The notes beneath the pieces were generated by a model, which worked only from the letters and a program-made list of their open reading frames with translations, was not told the origin of the DNA and made no database searches. Position numbers and translations under genes: made by a program. Positions 1 through 8,686 of a DNA stretch of 39,118 nt are shown here, piece after piece (positions within the stretch are counted from its first letter, which is position 1; each line of letters opens with the position of its first letter). This stretch comes from CAZKRL01 sp964555295 (GTDB taxonomy: Bacteria; Bacteroidota; Bacteroidia; Flavobacteriales_D; Sanyastnellaceae). The stretch lies in assembly GCA_964555295.1 (NCBI GenBank), contig CAZKRL010000029.1, forward strand, positions 1 to 39,118. The letters run 5' to 3'.

Positions 1-65
1 GGGGGCACGATCCCCCGACCTTATGATTATGAATCATACGCTCTAACCAGCTGAGCTACCCCGCC
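1..65 (-). tRNA. tRNA-Met (anticodon CAT), 3' end cut by window edge
   Basis: Read on the minus strand from 65 downwards, the sequence folds as a tRNA: acceptor strand GGCGGGG, D stem GCTC/GAGC, anticodon stem TATGA/TCATA around loop TTCATAA (anticodon CAT), then a five-pair T stem GGGGG/CCCCC. The 3' acceptor strand lies outside the window. CAT can be elongator Met, initiator Met or, after lysidine modification, Ile; the first acceptor pair cannot be checked because the 3' strand is missing. The T loop reads ATCGTGC rather than the usual TTCRANY, so positions 54 and 58 are A and T instead of T and A. Confidence 0.93.
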
Positions 66-79
66 AAAAATCGCGGCCG

Positions 80-110
80 CAAATATAACTAGGTTGATCT
101 TGTGTCAAAA
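80..110 (-). promoter_or_regulatory. Bacteroidota-type promoter of the tRNA
   Basis: On the minus strand TTTTG (110-106) is followed after 18 bases by TATATTTG (87-80), matching the phylum consensus TTG-N17-23-TAnnTTTG. The -7 box ends 14 bases before the tRNA 5' end at 65, which fits a short leader. Confidence 0.75.
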
Positions 111-171
111 TTCAATTTCCGGTCAGCAATTACGCGAAATGGATTATCCTTGCATACCCTAAACATTGAGT

Positions 172-555
172 ATGTCCAAAGTAGCAATAGAAATAGAATA
201 TCTTCTGAAGACTTCTGCTCATATCCTTTACAATTGTATGTCAACCCCAAGCGGTCTTGAGGAATGGTTCGCTCCGGAAGTCCATATCAAGGGCGATGTA
301 TATACTTTCTTATGGGAGGGAGAAGAACGTAGCGCTAAGCTGGTCAATAAGAAAAGAGAACAAATGGTTCGATATCAATGGACTGATGATAACGACAATA
401 CTTCCAATTTTTTTGAAATGCGGATCCATATTGACGATATGACCGGCGAACTCGCACTCATCATTACTGATTTCGCAGAAAAGGGGGAAGAATCGGGACA
501 ACGACTTTTATGGGATGAGTGTATAGACGAGCTAAAACGACATATTGGCTGTTAA
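172..555 (+). CDS. START-like (SRPBCC fold) domain protein
   Basis: A 127-residue protein made of a single small START-like/AHSA1-type domain. The N-terminal strand (KVAIEIEYLLKTSAHILYN), the motif SGLEEWFAPEV that resembles the ligand-pocket entry of AHSA1-like proteins, alternating strands (YTFLWEGEERSAKL, MVRYQWTDD, ELALIITDFA) and a long C-terminal helix (LLWDECIDELKRHIG) give the helix-grip order. Length is typical for the Bacteroidota START-like family. An upstream in-frame TTG at 166 would add two residues; the ATG at 172 is preferred. No catalytic residues are evident and the ligand is unknown. It stands alone, 107 bases ahead of a glycosyltransferase. A weak -7-like TATCCTTG lies at 145-152. 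Confidence 0.85.
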   Translation: MSKVAIEIEYLLKTSAHILYNCMSTPSGLEEWFAPEVHIKGDVYTFLWEGEERSAKLVNKKREQMVRYQWTDDNDNTSNFFEMRIHIDDMTGELALIITDFAEKGEESGQRLLWDECIDELKRHIGC

Positions 556-662
556 ATCAATAGGGGCGTCTTGCAGATAAGATTTGTTGCTGATTTTTTT
601 ATAGCCATACAATTGATGCGCATTCACAGTGTCTATGATCAGGACCCCATTGATTTGAATAC

Positions 663-1424
663 ATGAATTCAATTGTCCCAGTAACGGTCATTACTGTTGT
701 TTTCAATGCGGAGCGATTGATTTTACGCACATTAAAAAGTGTAGGCCGACAGAGGGGTATAAATCTTGAGCATTTAATCATTGATGGTGGGTCAAATGAC
801 AATACACTACAAATAATAAAAACCTTTTCATCATCGCAGTTGACCGTTTATTCGGGGCGTGACAAGGGCATTTACGACGCCATGAACAAGGGGCTTCAAC
901 TTGCAAAAGGTGAATATGTCATTTTCATCAATGCTGGTGATGAGTTGGCGAATGACAGTGTGCTTTCGGACATATTAGCATCGTCTACAAGAAAGGATGT
1001 CTATTATGGAGACACCCTGATTGTTGATGCTGAAGGAAATGTTTTAGGCAAGAGAAGACACAGTCCGCCTAAACATCTTACATGGAAGAGTTTTCGCATG
1101 GGCATGTTGGTTTCCCATCAATCCATCCTTGCCAAAAAATGTATTTGTCCACAGTATAACCTCAAGTATAAAATCAGTGCTGACATCGACTGGTCTATTC
1201 GTCTAATGAAATCAGCACAATCTTCGGGTTATTATGAAAAACCCGTGTCGTTATTTCTTGCAGGAGGTGAGTCAACGAGGCGCAAGAGACTGGGTCTTAT
1301 CGAACGGTGGATGATATCTGTTAGTCACTATGGGTTGTTCACCACGGCCTTCTGTCATATGGCCATAGTGGCAAGGGCTATATACTATTTATTCACGGGT
1401 GCATTTCGCTCTACCCAAAAGTAA
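663..1424 (+). CDS. Glycosyltransferase family 2 (WcaA-like)
   Basis: A 253-residue GT-A fold glycosyltransferase. It opens with VPVTVITVVFNAERLI, has the nucleotide-binding IIDGGSNDNT (about 39-48), the GRDKGIYDAMNKG motif (65-76) seen in colanic-acid-type GT2 enzymes, and a DxD-equivalent INAGDE (89-94). Such enzymes move one sugar from a nucleotide sugar to a lipid-linked oligosaccharide at the cytoplasmic face of the membrane. A C-terminal hydrophobic stretch (HMAIVARAIYYLFTGAF) may attach it to the membrane. It is followed 36 bases later by a flippase, so the two probably share a transcript and belong to surface-glycan assembly. Donor and acceptor cannot be read from the sequence. Confidence 0.93.
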   Translation: MNSIVPVTVITVVFNAERLILRTLKSVGRQRGINLEHLIIDGGSNDNTLQIIKTFSSSQLTVYSGRDKGIYDAMNKGLQLAKGEYVIFINAGDELANDSVLSDILASSTRKDVYYGDTLIVDAEGNVLGKRRHSPPKHLTWKSFRMGMLVSHQSILAKKCICPQYNLKYKISADIDWSIRLMKSAQSSGYYEKPVSLFLAGGESTRRKRLGLIERWMISVSHYGLFTTAFCHMAIVARAIYYLFTGAFRSTQK

Positions 1425-1460
1425 AACAGATGAGCCGCACTAACTTTCGGCCACCAAGTC

Positions 1461-2942
1461 ATGGGCATTGTAATTAATCAATCGGTTCGGTCAACGATTT
1501 ACTCCTATTTAGGGGCCTTTCTGGGATTCTTGACGGTTTGGTTTCTTAACAGGACGTGGCTTACACCTGAACAAAACGGGCTGGTAAATATTCTCATTTC
1601 CATTTCACTCGTTACCGGATCTCTCATTAACCTTGGCACTGGCGGTGCCATTGCAAGGCTATTTCCGCACTTCAGGGACCATGAGAGCGGCCATAAAGGC
1701 TTCATCTCACTTGCTTTACTTGTTACCTGTATTGGGTTCGCCCTGTTTGTTTTGCTTTTCATTGGCTTTCAAGATGAGATCATTGCCAGAAACATCGACA
1801 AGTCTAAACTATTAGCAGAGCATATATACTGGCTCTTGCCATTGACTTTTTTCATTGGTATTTTCTACATACTTGATGCATACAGCAGAGCCATATTTCT
1901 CACCTCAGCGGCCATCCTTATTAAAGAGATATTACTACGGATTATCATTCTTTTTGCTGGCTGGGGCTATCATATAGGCTGGATTTCGTTCGAGGTATTT
2001 CTCATAGTGTATGTATTGTCATTCTGTTCGATATCCATAGCACTCGCTATTTGGATGTGGACACGAAAAGATCTGAGTATCTCACCCCCTCGAATAACCG
2101 CGCATCAAACACCATTGAGAAAGGAAATTATACACGTGTCATTTTTTACGGCTATAACGTCGCTGGGCACATTGCTAATGACCTCTGTAGACAAAATCAT
2201 GATCAATGAATACCTGGGCTTGGCCGCGGCAGGTGTTTTTGCTGTGGTGAGTTATTTGGGAAGTATGATACAAATACCCGCAAGATCGATTGGGCGCGTG
2301 GCTATGACGGTTATTGCAGAGTCGTGGAAAAAAGATGACCTTGACAACATTGCGACGGTTTACCGAAAAACTTCCATCAATCAAAGCATTGCAGGATGCT
2401 GGCTTTTTCTTGTAATAGCGTGTTGTACCGATCAGATTATTTCTCTTATGCCCAATGCCTATTCGGATGCGGGTGCGGTTATTCAGTGGGTTGGCTTAGC
2501 GTTTCTAGTCGAGGTTTGCACCGGTGCCAACGCCACGATAATCGGGTCCTCGCGCTTTTACAAGTTTGAAACCTTGATGATGCTGTCGACCATCCCTATA
2601 CTTATAATACTCAATTCACAGCTGATTCCGAGCATGGGAGTCAGTGGAGCTGGTCTTTCAATGTTCCTTTGTTTCTTCACCATTAATACTTGCAGGTACT
2701 TGTTCATACTCAAGAAATTTCAAATGCAACCGTTCGATAGTAACCAGCCCAAAATTTTCATTCTATCCATTTTGATGTATTCCGCTTTCATGACCATCAA
2801 CCCCAATTGGAATGCTTACGTTGTGATATTATTCAAGGGATTGACTATTACAATATCGTTTTTCGCGGCGATACTCCGGTTAAAGGTTTCGGATGATTTC
2901 AATCAACTGATCTTTGGATGGATGAGGTCGCTTCGGAAATAA
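1461..2942 (+). CDS. Polysaccharide flippase, MOP superfamily (Wzx-like)
   Basis: A 493-residue integral membrane protein with about 12-14 hydrophobic helices spread over its whole length and few charged residues between them, as in Wzx/RfbX oligosaccharide flippases of the MOP (MATE-like) superfamily. N-terminal IYSYLGAFLGFLTVWFLNR and the internal SVDKIMINEYLGLAAAGVFA segment are characteristic: in these families a conserved DK and a helix-starting repeat mark the second half. Predicted role is moving lipid-linked glycan repeat units across the inner membrane. It sits directly downstream of the GT2 gene and about 25 kb from the main glycan locus, which has no flippase of its own in this window. 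Confidence 0.92.
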   Translation: MGIVINQSVRSTIYSYLGAFLGFLTVWFLNRTWLTPEQNGLVNILISISLVTGSLINLGTGGAIARLFPHFRDHESGHKGFISLALLVTCIGFALFVLLFIGFQDEIIARNIDKSKLLAEHIYWLLPLTFFIGIFYILDAYSRAIFLTSAAILIKEILLRIIILFAGWGYHIGWISFEVFLIVYVLSFCSISIALAIWMWTRKDLSISPPRITAHQTPLRKEIIHVSFFTAITSLGTLLMTSVDKIMINEYLGLAAAGVFAVVSYLGSMIQIPARSIGRVAMTVIAESWKKDDLDNIATVYRKTSINQSIAGCWLFLVIACCTDQIISLMPNAYSDAGAVIQWVGLAFLVEVCTGANATIIGSSRFYKFETLMMLSTIPILIILNSQLIPSMGVSGAGLSMFLCFFTINTCRYLFILKKFQMQPFDSNQPKIFILSILMYSAFMTINPNWNAYVVILFKGLTITISFFAAILRLKVSDDFNQLIFGWMRSLRK

Positions 2943-2966
2943 CAACTCCTGCTTCAAACCTTAACC

Positions 2967-2994
2967 TTGTCGTAATATAAATCTTCTTTCTTTG
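2967..2994 (+). promoter_or_regulatory. Candidate promoter of the two-component pair
   Basis: TTG at 2967-2969, 17 bases, then TTTCTTTG at 2987-2994, one mismatch from TAnnTTTG, 11 bases before the response-regulator start. It lies in the only gap (63 bases) between the flippase and the regulator. Confidence 0.4.
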
Positions 2995-3005
2995 CATCGT
3001 TACAA

Positions 3006-3689
3006 ATGAACATGAGCAAGCCCAAAATTCTGTTGGTTGATGATGAAAACGACATCCTTGAGCTTGTAGGATTCAATCTTGAGAAGGAAGGGTATGAAGT
3101 GCATACCGCAAGCGACGGGCGAAAGGGTTTAGACATTGCGAGAAAGATTCAGCCTGATTTGGTATTGCTTGATGTCATGATGCCAGAAATGGATGGGATG
3201 GAAACTTGCAGGGAGATGCGCGAAGATCCCAAGCTAAAAAATGTGATGATTGCATTTCTCACTGCGCGCGGCGAAGACTACAGTCAGGTAGCTGGATTCG
3301 ATGCCGGCGCAGATGACTACATTCAAAAACCAATCAAAACAAGAATACTCATTTCCCGTGTCAAGGCCTTGTTAAGAAGATCAATCACTGAAACGCCTGT
3401 AACTGCCGCAGAGAGGCCGGCCGGAATTTCGATTGACAAGGATCGCTACCTCGTATATAAAGATGGCGAGGAGCTTTCTCTTCCCAAGAAAGAATTTGAA
3501 TTACTCGCTTTATTAATTTCTGTTCCGGGCAGGGTTTTCACAAGAGATACCATCTTAAATAAAGTTTGGGGTAACGATGTAATTGTAGGCGACAGAACCA
3601 TTGATGTTCATATTCGTAAACTCCGGGAAAAACTGGGTGATGAATCTTTCAAAACCATCAAAGGTGTAGGTTATAAATTTGAACCGTGA
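3006..3689 (+). CDS. DNA-binding response regulator, OmpR/PhoB family
   Basis: A 227-residue two-domain regulator. The receiver domain (about 7-122) carries the acidic pair VDDE (11-14), the phosphorylatable Asp56 in LVLLDVMMP, and the conserved Lys in IQKPIK. The C-terminal winged-helix domain (about 135-227) ends with the recognition region DRTIDVHIRKLREKLGDE and FKTIKGVGYKFEP, typical of PhoB-type DNA binders. Its stop overlaps the start of the histidine kinase by four bases (ATGA), so the two are translationally coupled partners. A second in-frame ATG two codons downstream (MSKPK) is an equally possible start. Target genes are not evident; no phosphate-uptake genes are nearby, so the PhoB name is avoided. 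Confidence 0.96.
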   Translation: MNMSKPKILLVDDENDILELVGFNLEKEGYEVHTASDGRKGLDIARKIQPDLVLLDVMMPEMDGMETCREMREDPKLKNVMIAFLTARGEDYSQVAGFDAGADDYIQKPIKTRILISRVKALLRRSITETPVTAAERPAGISIDKDRYLVYKDGEELSLPKKEFELLALLISVPGRVFTRDTILNKVWGNDVIVGDRTIDVHIRKLREKLGDESFKTIKGVGYKFEP

Positions 3690-4741
3690 TATGGTTTACT
3701 CATCGGACACCTAAGGGTGTAGCTCTTTCTTCAGCAACGTTGATAACAGGGCTGCTGGCTATAACGTATTTCGTTTTACTCTACGCGTTCGAACGTGAGT
3801 TTCAATGGCTTGGATTGATTCTCCTAGTAACATTGGGTTTTGTAATTTCCTATAGTATCATCTACTTCTTCATTGAGCGTTTTCTCTACCATAAAGTGAA
3901 AATCATATTCAAGACGATTCATGCGCTAAGAAGCGGTGCTGAAGGAAAGCCGAGAATCCAGATGTCGCACGATTTATTGCAAGACATCAATTCAGAGGTG
4001 GCTGATTGGGCGGATGAAAAAATCAAAGAGGTAAAAGAACTTCGCAGCGCAGAAAATTTCAGGCGCGAGTTCATCGGCAACCTGGCACATGAATTGAAAA
4101 CGCCACTCTTCAATATTCAAGGATATATAGACACGCTATTAGATTCGCCACTCACAGACCCTAAGCTTACCCAAAAATTTCTTGAACGGGCCTCATCAAG
4201 TTGCGATAGATTATCTGCCCTCATTTTGGATCTGGACCAGATTTCAGGGATTGAAAGCGGAAATTTCGCAATGCAAGTTGAAAGGTTTGACGTGGTAGCA
4301 TTGGCCAAGAAGGTAATAGAGTCTTTAGAATCTTTGGCCCAGAGCAAAGAGATAACACTCAAGCTCAAAAACCCTCAGGAAAAACCGATTATGGTAGAAG
4401 CCGACCCGAAACGTATCGAGCAGGTTTTTACGAATCTTCTCATCAATAGTGTCAATTATGGAACGTCTTCCGGAGAAACTCGCATTAGGTTTTACGATAT
4501 GGATGCCAACGTCTTAATTGAGCTTGCCGACAACGGAATTGGAATCGCCCCTGAGCATTTACCGCGATTATTCGAACGGTTTTACCGTGTTGATAAAAGT
4601 AGATCTAGGCATGAGGGAGGGTCTGGTCTTGGCTTGGCGATTTGTAAGCACATCCTTGATCAACATAATCAAACTATTTCGGTACGAAGCACTGAAGATG
4701 TGGGGAGCACCTTTGCGTTCACATTGAAAAAGGCGCTATAA
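3686..4741 (+). CDS. Membrane sensor histidine kinase (PhoR-like)
   Basis: A 351-residue kinase with two N-terminal membrane helices (about 12-35 and 40-63) separated by only a few residues, hence almost no periplasmic sensor. A short linker leads to the HisKA dimerisation helix with the phospho-acceptor His135 in NLAHELKTPL, then the HATPase domain with N box NLLINSVNYG, G1 DNGIGI, F box RLFERFYRVD and G2 GSGLGLAICKHI. The architecture without a PAS domain and with tiny periplasmic loop suggests sensing within the membrane or through a partner protein. It is coupled to the upstream regulator by a four-base overlap. Its last codons overlap the stop region of the convergent hydrolase gene by six bases. 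Confidence 0.95.
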   Translation: MIWFTHRTPKGVALSSATLITGLLAITYFVLLYAFEREFQWLGLILLVTLGFVISYSIIYFFIERFLYHKVKIIFKTIHALRSGAEGKPRIQMSHDLLQDINSEVADWADEKIKEVKELRSAENFRREFIGNLAHELKTPLFNIQGYIDTLLDSPLTDPKLTQKFLERASSSCDRLSALILDLDQISGIESGNFAMQVERFDVVALAKKVIESLESLAQSKEITLKLKNPQEKPIMVEADPKRIEQVFTNLLINSVNYGTSSGETRIRFYDMDANVLIELADNGIGIAPEHLPRLFERFYRVDKSRSRHEGGSGLGLAICKHILDQHNQTISVRSTEDVGSTFAFTLKKAL

Positions 4742-5389
4742 TCCGCAAAATCCGGGCCTTACTATCGGATTGCTTCGCTTCTCATCGCCCGTGCTGGTTT
4801 CCGGACCATGACCTGACCAAACAATGGTCTCATCCGGTAAGATGTAAATTTTTTCTTGAATAGATTGGCACAAATCACCGCCATTGCAAAAAGGCAAATC
4901 CACACGCCCAGTGCTGCCTTTGAACAATACGTCACCTGCAATGAGATTGGAACTGGCGGCGTGGTATAATGCAATATGACCGGGCGAATGACCTGGCACA
5001 AATAAAATTTCGAGTGAGGTATTTCCGAAAGAGTAGATTTCACCTCCCTCTAAAAACCCATCAGGTTCCGGCGCACCTCTGAAAGATACTCCCCACAATT
5101 TAGAGGACTGATCGGCGAGATTCAGAATAGGTAGATCCTTTCGATGCATATATACGGGAATCTTAAAGCGGTTTTTGCAAACAAGATTTCCTAGAATATG
5201 ATCAAGATGACAATGGGTATTGATTATGGCCACGGGCTTGAGGTTTCGCGCCGCTATCGCATCCATTAGCTCCCTGTCCTCTGCTTCGTTACTATTACCG
5301 GGGTCCACGATTACACAGCTAAGAGACTCGTCAAAGAGCACATAGGTATTCTCCTGAAAATCATTGAAAGTAAAATGAATCAAATCCAT
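4736..5389 (-). CDS. MBL-fold metallo-hydrolase (glyoxalase II-like)
   Basis: A 217-residue metallo-beta-lactamase-fold enzyme. The metal site THCHLDH (TxHxHxDH) follows the strand VAIINTH; a further His lies in FVPGHSPGHIALY, Asp in IAGDVLFKG, and the last His in VWSGHGPETS, giving the full two-metal ligand set. The size and the GSTGRVDLP segment match the hydroxyacylglutathione-hydrolase-like subgroup (YcbL type), which hydrolyses thioesters. It is probably cytoplasmic, as no signal peptide is seen. It diverges from the outer-membrane protein gene with 65 bases between the two starts and converges on the histidine kinase, overlapping its stop by six bases. Confidence 0.93.
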   Translation of the reverse strand: MDLIHFTFNDFQENTYVLFDESLSCVIVDPGNSNEAEDRELMDAIAARNLKPVAIINTHCHLDHILGNLVCKNRFKIPVYMHRKDLPILNLADQSSKLWGVSFRGAPEPDGFLEGGEIYSFGNTSLEILFVPGHSPGHIALYHAASSNLIAGDVLFKGSTGRVDLPFCNGGDLCQSIQEKIYILPDETIVWSGHGPETSTGDEKRSNPIVRPGFCGL

Positions 5390-5393
5390 GAAA

Positions 5394-5447
5394 CGAATTT
5401 ACGACGATGCAATGTGCTCACATATGAAGCCGCAATGGGTAAATTCG
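5394..5447. repeat. 9-base inverted repeat between divergent starts
   Basis: CGAATTTAC at 5394-5402 and GTAAATTCG at 5439-5447 are perfect inverted copies. Each places TAAATTCG, a variant of the TAnnTTTG box, within 4-7 bases of the start codon of the gene it points to. It could be a pair of symmetrical -7 elements of near-leaderless transcripts, or an operator. Confidence 0.5.
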
Positions 5448-5454
5448 CGTTGTA

Positions 5455-8400
5455 GTGAAACCCATCATTCGATTCACCTTGATGCTCATACTTGGCTGTC
5501 AGTCGGGCATTGCGCAATTTTATCAAGGGTCGAATATGGAGTTCGGCAAGAACAGAATACAATACAAAGAATTTACTTGGTTTTATTACCCTTCAGAACA
5601 TTTCGATGTTTACTACTACATTGGCGGAGAGGCCCTTGCGCAGTATACACTCCTTTCCTGCGAGCGCAATCTCAAAGAGTTGCAGGATTTTTTTGACTAC
5701 CCCTTGAATGAGAGGGTGCAGGTGGTTTCTTATCTTAACCAATACGAATTCTATCAGAGTAATATTGGTTTGGGTGTTGACGGTCAAAGCAACATAGGTG
5801 GAAGTGCGCGCATCCTTGGCAGTAAAATGTTTACCTACTTCGAGGGCACACACCATAAGCTTGAAATACAGATACGCGAGAACATTGGCCGTTTAATTTT
5901 TTCTCAAATGATGTATTCCGGAGGTTGGAAGGATATGCTCCGCAATAGCACCTTGTTATCTATTCCCGATTGGTTTGAGGAGGGGATAATTGCATATGCT
6001 GCTTCTGGCAAATCCACAGAGGCTGAAATTTTCATGATGGATTACATCCGATCGGGCCACTTCAAGAGTTTGAATTTTTTGGAAGGGAGAGATTCAAGAT
6101 TGGCGGGCCAAGCCTTCTGGCAGTTCATTGCAGACACCTACGGACAAAATCTCATAGCCAACATTCTATACATGTCGCAGGCCAGTAACAACATCGAAAA
6201 TGGTTTCATTTATGTATTGGGTACAGATTTGACAGAAATCACCGCGGAGTTCGTTCGTTACTACACTTTAAAAGCAGATGAAATCAGGGCTGAAGCCGTT
6301 CCCTCCGAAGTGTCAAAGCCAACCAGGAAAAGAGACATACGCAAATGGTGGCGGGGAGAAAAACGAATGGGAATGACGGGCATCAAAATCAAAAGTGATT
6401 TGAAATACACGGCCATTTCTCCATCCCCTGATGGAAAAACGATTGCCTATACCACAAATGAAATGGGTCGAGTGAAAATATATACCCATGATTTGCAAAC
6501 CGGAAAAAGAAAACGAATCTTCTGTCATGGTTACAGACTCGAACGTCCTGCAGATGAAGTTTATCCGCTGCTGGCATGGCATCCGTCTGGTCTATCGCTC
6601 ACATACACCTATCATCATAGACTGAACCCAGTGCTTGAGTCTTATGATTTCAAAAAGCGCAAACGGACTCGTAAAACACTTTATCAACTGGAGAGAATAA
6701 CCTCCATGGAATATAGTCGCGATGGCAAGAAAATGATAATGACTGCTTTCAATCGAGGGCAGAGCGACCTCTATCTCTACCATGTACCTGGCAACAACCA
6801 TGAACAACTCACTAAAGACATTTGGGATGAAACTAGCGCTTGCTTCGCTGATGGAGGTAAGACTGTTGTGTTTAGTTCGAATCGCAACAGTGACACCCTG
6901 CGCATTGAAGAGGGCAATATCAGAATGCCTGACAATAACGATTTGTTTCTCTTTGATTTAGAATCGCGGAACCCTGTGATGCGCCGGCTGACAAAAACCC
7001 CACAGGTTGACGAAATAAAACCTGGTGCGCTCAAAGACAAGCATTACACATTTCTCTCTAACGACAACGGATACTACAACAGCGCTGTAGCAACGATTGA
7101 CAGCACTATTAGCAATATCGATACGGCTATCCACTACAGATACTATACAAGTTTGTATCGTTTGAGTGACTTGCACCGACATACGATTGATCATTACGTG
7201 CTTCCAGAAGTTGCACTTGGTTTTCAAGTTTATCAAAAAAACGGTAGTCCTTGGGTTACTTGGGGGAAAAACCCATCACTAACAGTGCTTCAGCCGAACG
7301 GCGAGTCGGAGGGGGAAAAGCCATCTAAAACTCCACTAATATTTCTCCCAGATACAGCGGCGCCATCCATCAATATTAAGAACTATGTCTTCGAATCGGA
7401 GCGACTAGACTATGTATATGAGAAAGAATCGCCGCAGCCATCCGAGGCTATAACGGATGATGAACCATCGATTCTTGAGATACCTAAATCCAAAAATTAT
7501 CGTCTCAACTTCGCTGCCGATCAGGCCATTGCCCAGGCGAACAATAATTTCTTAAACCCTACCTATCAGAATTATACCGGGGCAAGCCCAAGCAGTATTT
7601 CTCCTGGAATTTCAGGGCTCATTCAATTTGGGATAACAGACCTTTTTGAAGATTATAGAATCATTGGTGGCTTCCGAGCGAATCTCGGAATTGACAACTC
7701 TGAATATGGTATCAGTTTTGAAAATTTAAAAAATCAGACCGACCGAAAAATTCTTTTCTCACGACAAACTCAGAATGTGCAGGATGGTTTTCTGGTGTAT
7801 AAGCTTATTAGCAACGACGCTGCTTATATCCTTAAGTTTCCATTTAGTGAGGTGCTGGCATTGCGTTTGCGCGGGGATATGCGTATTGACCGGCTCATTG
7901 TTCAATCCAATGATTTCCTGCCATTAAATCTTCCGAATCAAACAGATTTAAATACGGCATTAAAAGCAGAGCTGGTCTTTGACAATACTCTGCAACGTGG
8001 GCTGAATACTTATTTTGGAACTCGAGCCAAAGCATGGGTTGAGCGTTATCAAAACCTAGATATTGAGTCGAAGAATTTCGTTAACATCATAGGTTTTGAC
8101 ACCCGGCACTATCATCGAATACACCGCACCTTCATTGCTGCTTTCAGACTGAGCGCCACCACTTCATTTGGTGCACAACGGGTAGTAAATTATCTCGGAG
8201 GGGTTGACAACTGGCTATTTCAGCGTATTGACCCTTCATTAGAAGTGAGCGATGCATTATCATATCGTTTCCAATCATTTGTGGGCCCGATGCGCGGCTT
8301 CTATGTAAACGCTCGTAACGGTAATTCAGCTGCGCTTCTCAATTCAGAATTACGGATGCCGGCGTTCAAATACTTCATGAAAAAGCCGCTCAGAAATGAT

Positions 8401-8682
8401 TTTCTTGAAAACTTCCAAGTAATAACCTTCCTTGATATCGGAAGTGCATGGACCGGCAAAAGTCCTTATACAGATAACAACCTATTTAACATCACCGAGG
8501 TATATCAAAACCCGGTTAAGGTAACCATAGAAAATAACCGTGACCCAGTGGCCTGGGGTTATGGCTTCGGATTGAGGTCGAAGCTATTGGGTTATTTCAT
8601 GCGCGCAGACTGGGCCTGGGGAGTTGATGACGGTCGCAGGATGCAGCGGGTGTTCTATTTTTCGCTGAATCTGGATTTCTAA
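5455..8682 (+). CDS. Outer-membrane protein: degenerate peptidase-like, TolB-like propeller and barrel domains
   Basis: A 1075-residue secreted protein starting at a GTG; residues 1-21 form a signal peptide ending GIAQ. Residues about 30-270 resemble the MA-type gluzincin peptidases (helix followed by IPDWFEEGIIAYAA at 170-183, the usual 'WLxEGxAxY' segment), but the HExxH site is replaced by RENIG (141-145), so it is probably inactive. Residues about 310-530 hold TolB/WD40-like propeller blades such as AISPSPDGKTIAYTTNEMG and EYSRDGKKMIMTAF. The C-terminal 380 or so residues are rich in alternating strands and end FYFSLNLDF with a terminal Phe, as in BamA-like outer-membrane barrels. It is likely inserted by the Bam machinery with the propeller in the periplasm. 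Function is unknown. An ATG at 5482 is an alternative start but would cut the signal peptide. Confidence 0.88.
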   Translation: MKPIIRFTLMLILGCQSGIAQFYQGSNMEFGKNRIQYKEFTWFYYPSEHFDVYYYIGGEALAQYTLLSCERNLKELQDFFDYPLNERVQVVSYLNQYEFYQSNIGLGVDGQSNIGGSARILGSKMFTYFEGTHHKLEIQIRENIGRLIFSQMMYSGGWKDMLRNSTLLSIPDWFEEGIIAYAASGKSTEAEIFMMDYIRSGHFKSLNFLEGRDSRLAGQAFWQFIADTYGQNLIANILYMSQASNNIENGFIYVLGTDLTEITAEFVRYYTLKADEIRAEAVPSEVSKPTRKRDIRKWWRGEKRMGMTGIKIKSDLKYTAISPSPDGKTIAYTTNEMGRVKIYTHDLQTGKRKRIFCHGYRLERPADEVYPLLAWHPSGLSLTYTYHHRLNPVLESYDFKKRKRTRKTLYQLERITSMEYSRDGKKMIMTAFNRGQSDLYLYHVPGNNHEQLTKDIWDETSACFADGGKTVVFSSNRNSDTLRIEEGNIRMPDNNDLFLFDLESRNPVMRRLTKTPQVDEIKPGALKDKHYTFLSNDNGYYNSAVATIDSTISNIDTAIHYRYYTSLYRLSDLHRHTIDHYVLPEVALGFQVYQKNGSPWVTWGKNPSLTVLQPNGESEGEKPSKTPLIFLPDTAAPSINIKNYVFESERLDYVYEKESPQPSEAITDDEPSILEIPKSKNYRLNFAADQAIAQANNNFLNPTYQNYTGASPSSISPGISGLIQFGITDLFEDYRIIGGFRANLGIDNSEYGISFENLKNQTDRKILFSRQTQNVQDGFLVYKLISNDAAYILKFPFSEVLALRLRGDMRIDRLIVQSNDFLPLNLPNQTDLNTALKAELVFDNTLQRGLNTYFGTRAKAWVERYQNLDIESKNFVNIIGFDTRHYHRIHRTFIAAFRLSATTSFGAQRVVNYLGGVDNWLFQRIDPSLEVSDALSYRFQSFVGPMRGFYVNARNGNSAALLNSELRMPAFKYFMKKPLRNDFLENFQVITFLDIGSAWTGKSPYTDNNLFNITEVYQNPVKVTIENNRDPVAWGYGFGLRSKLLGYFMRADWAWGVDDGRRMQRVFYFSLNLDF

Positions 8683-8686
8683 AACG

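Noticed and set aside
556..600. Possible terminator after the START-like gene (T run at 594-600)
   Set aside because: Only a weak, interrupted stem could be drawn before the T run.
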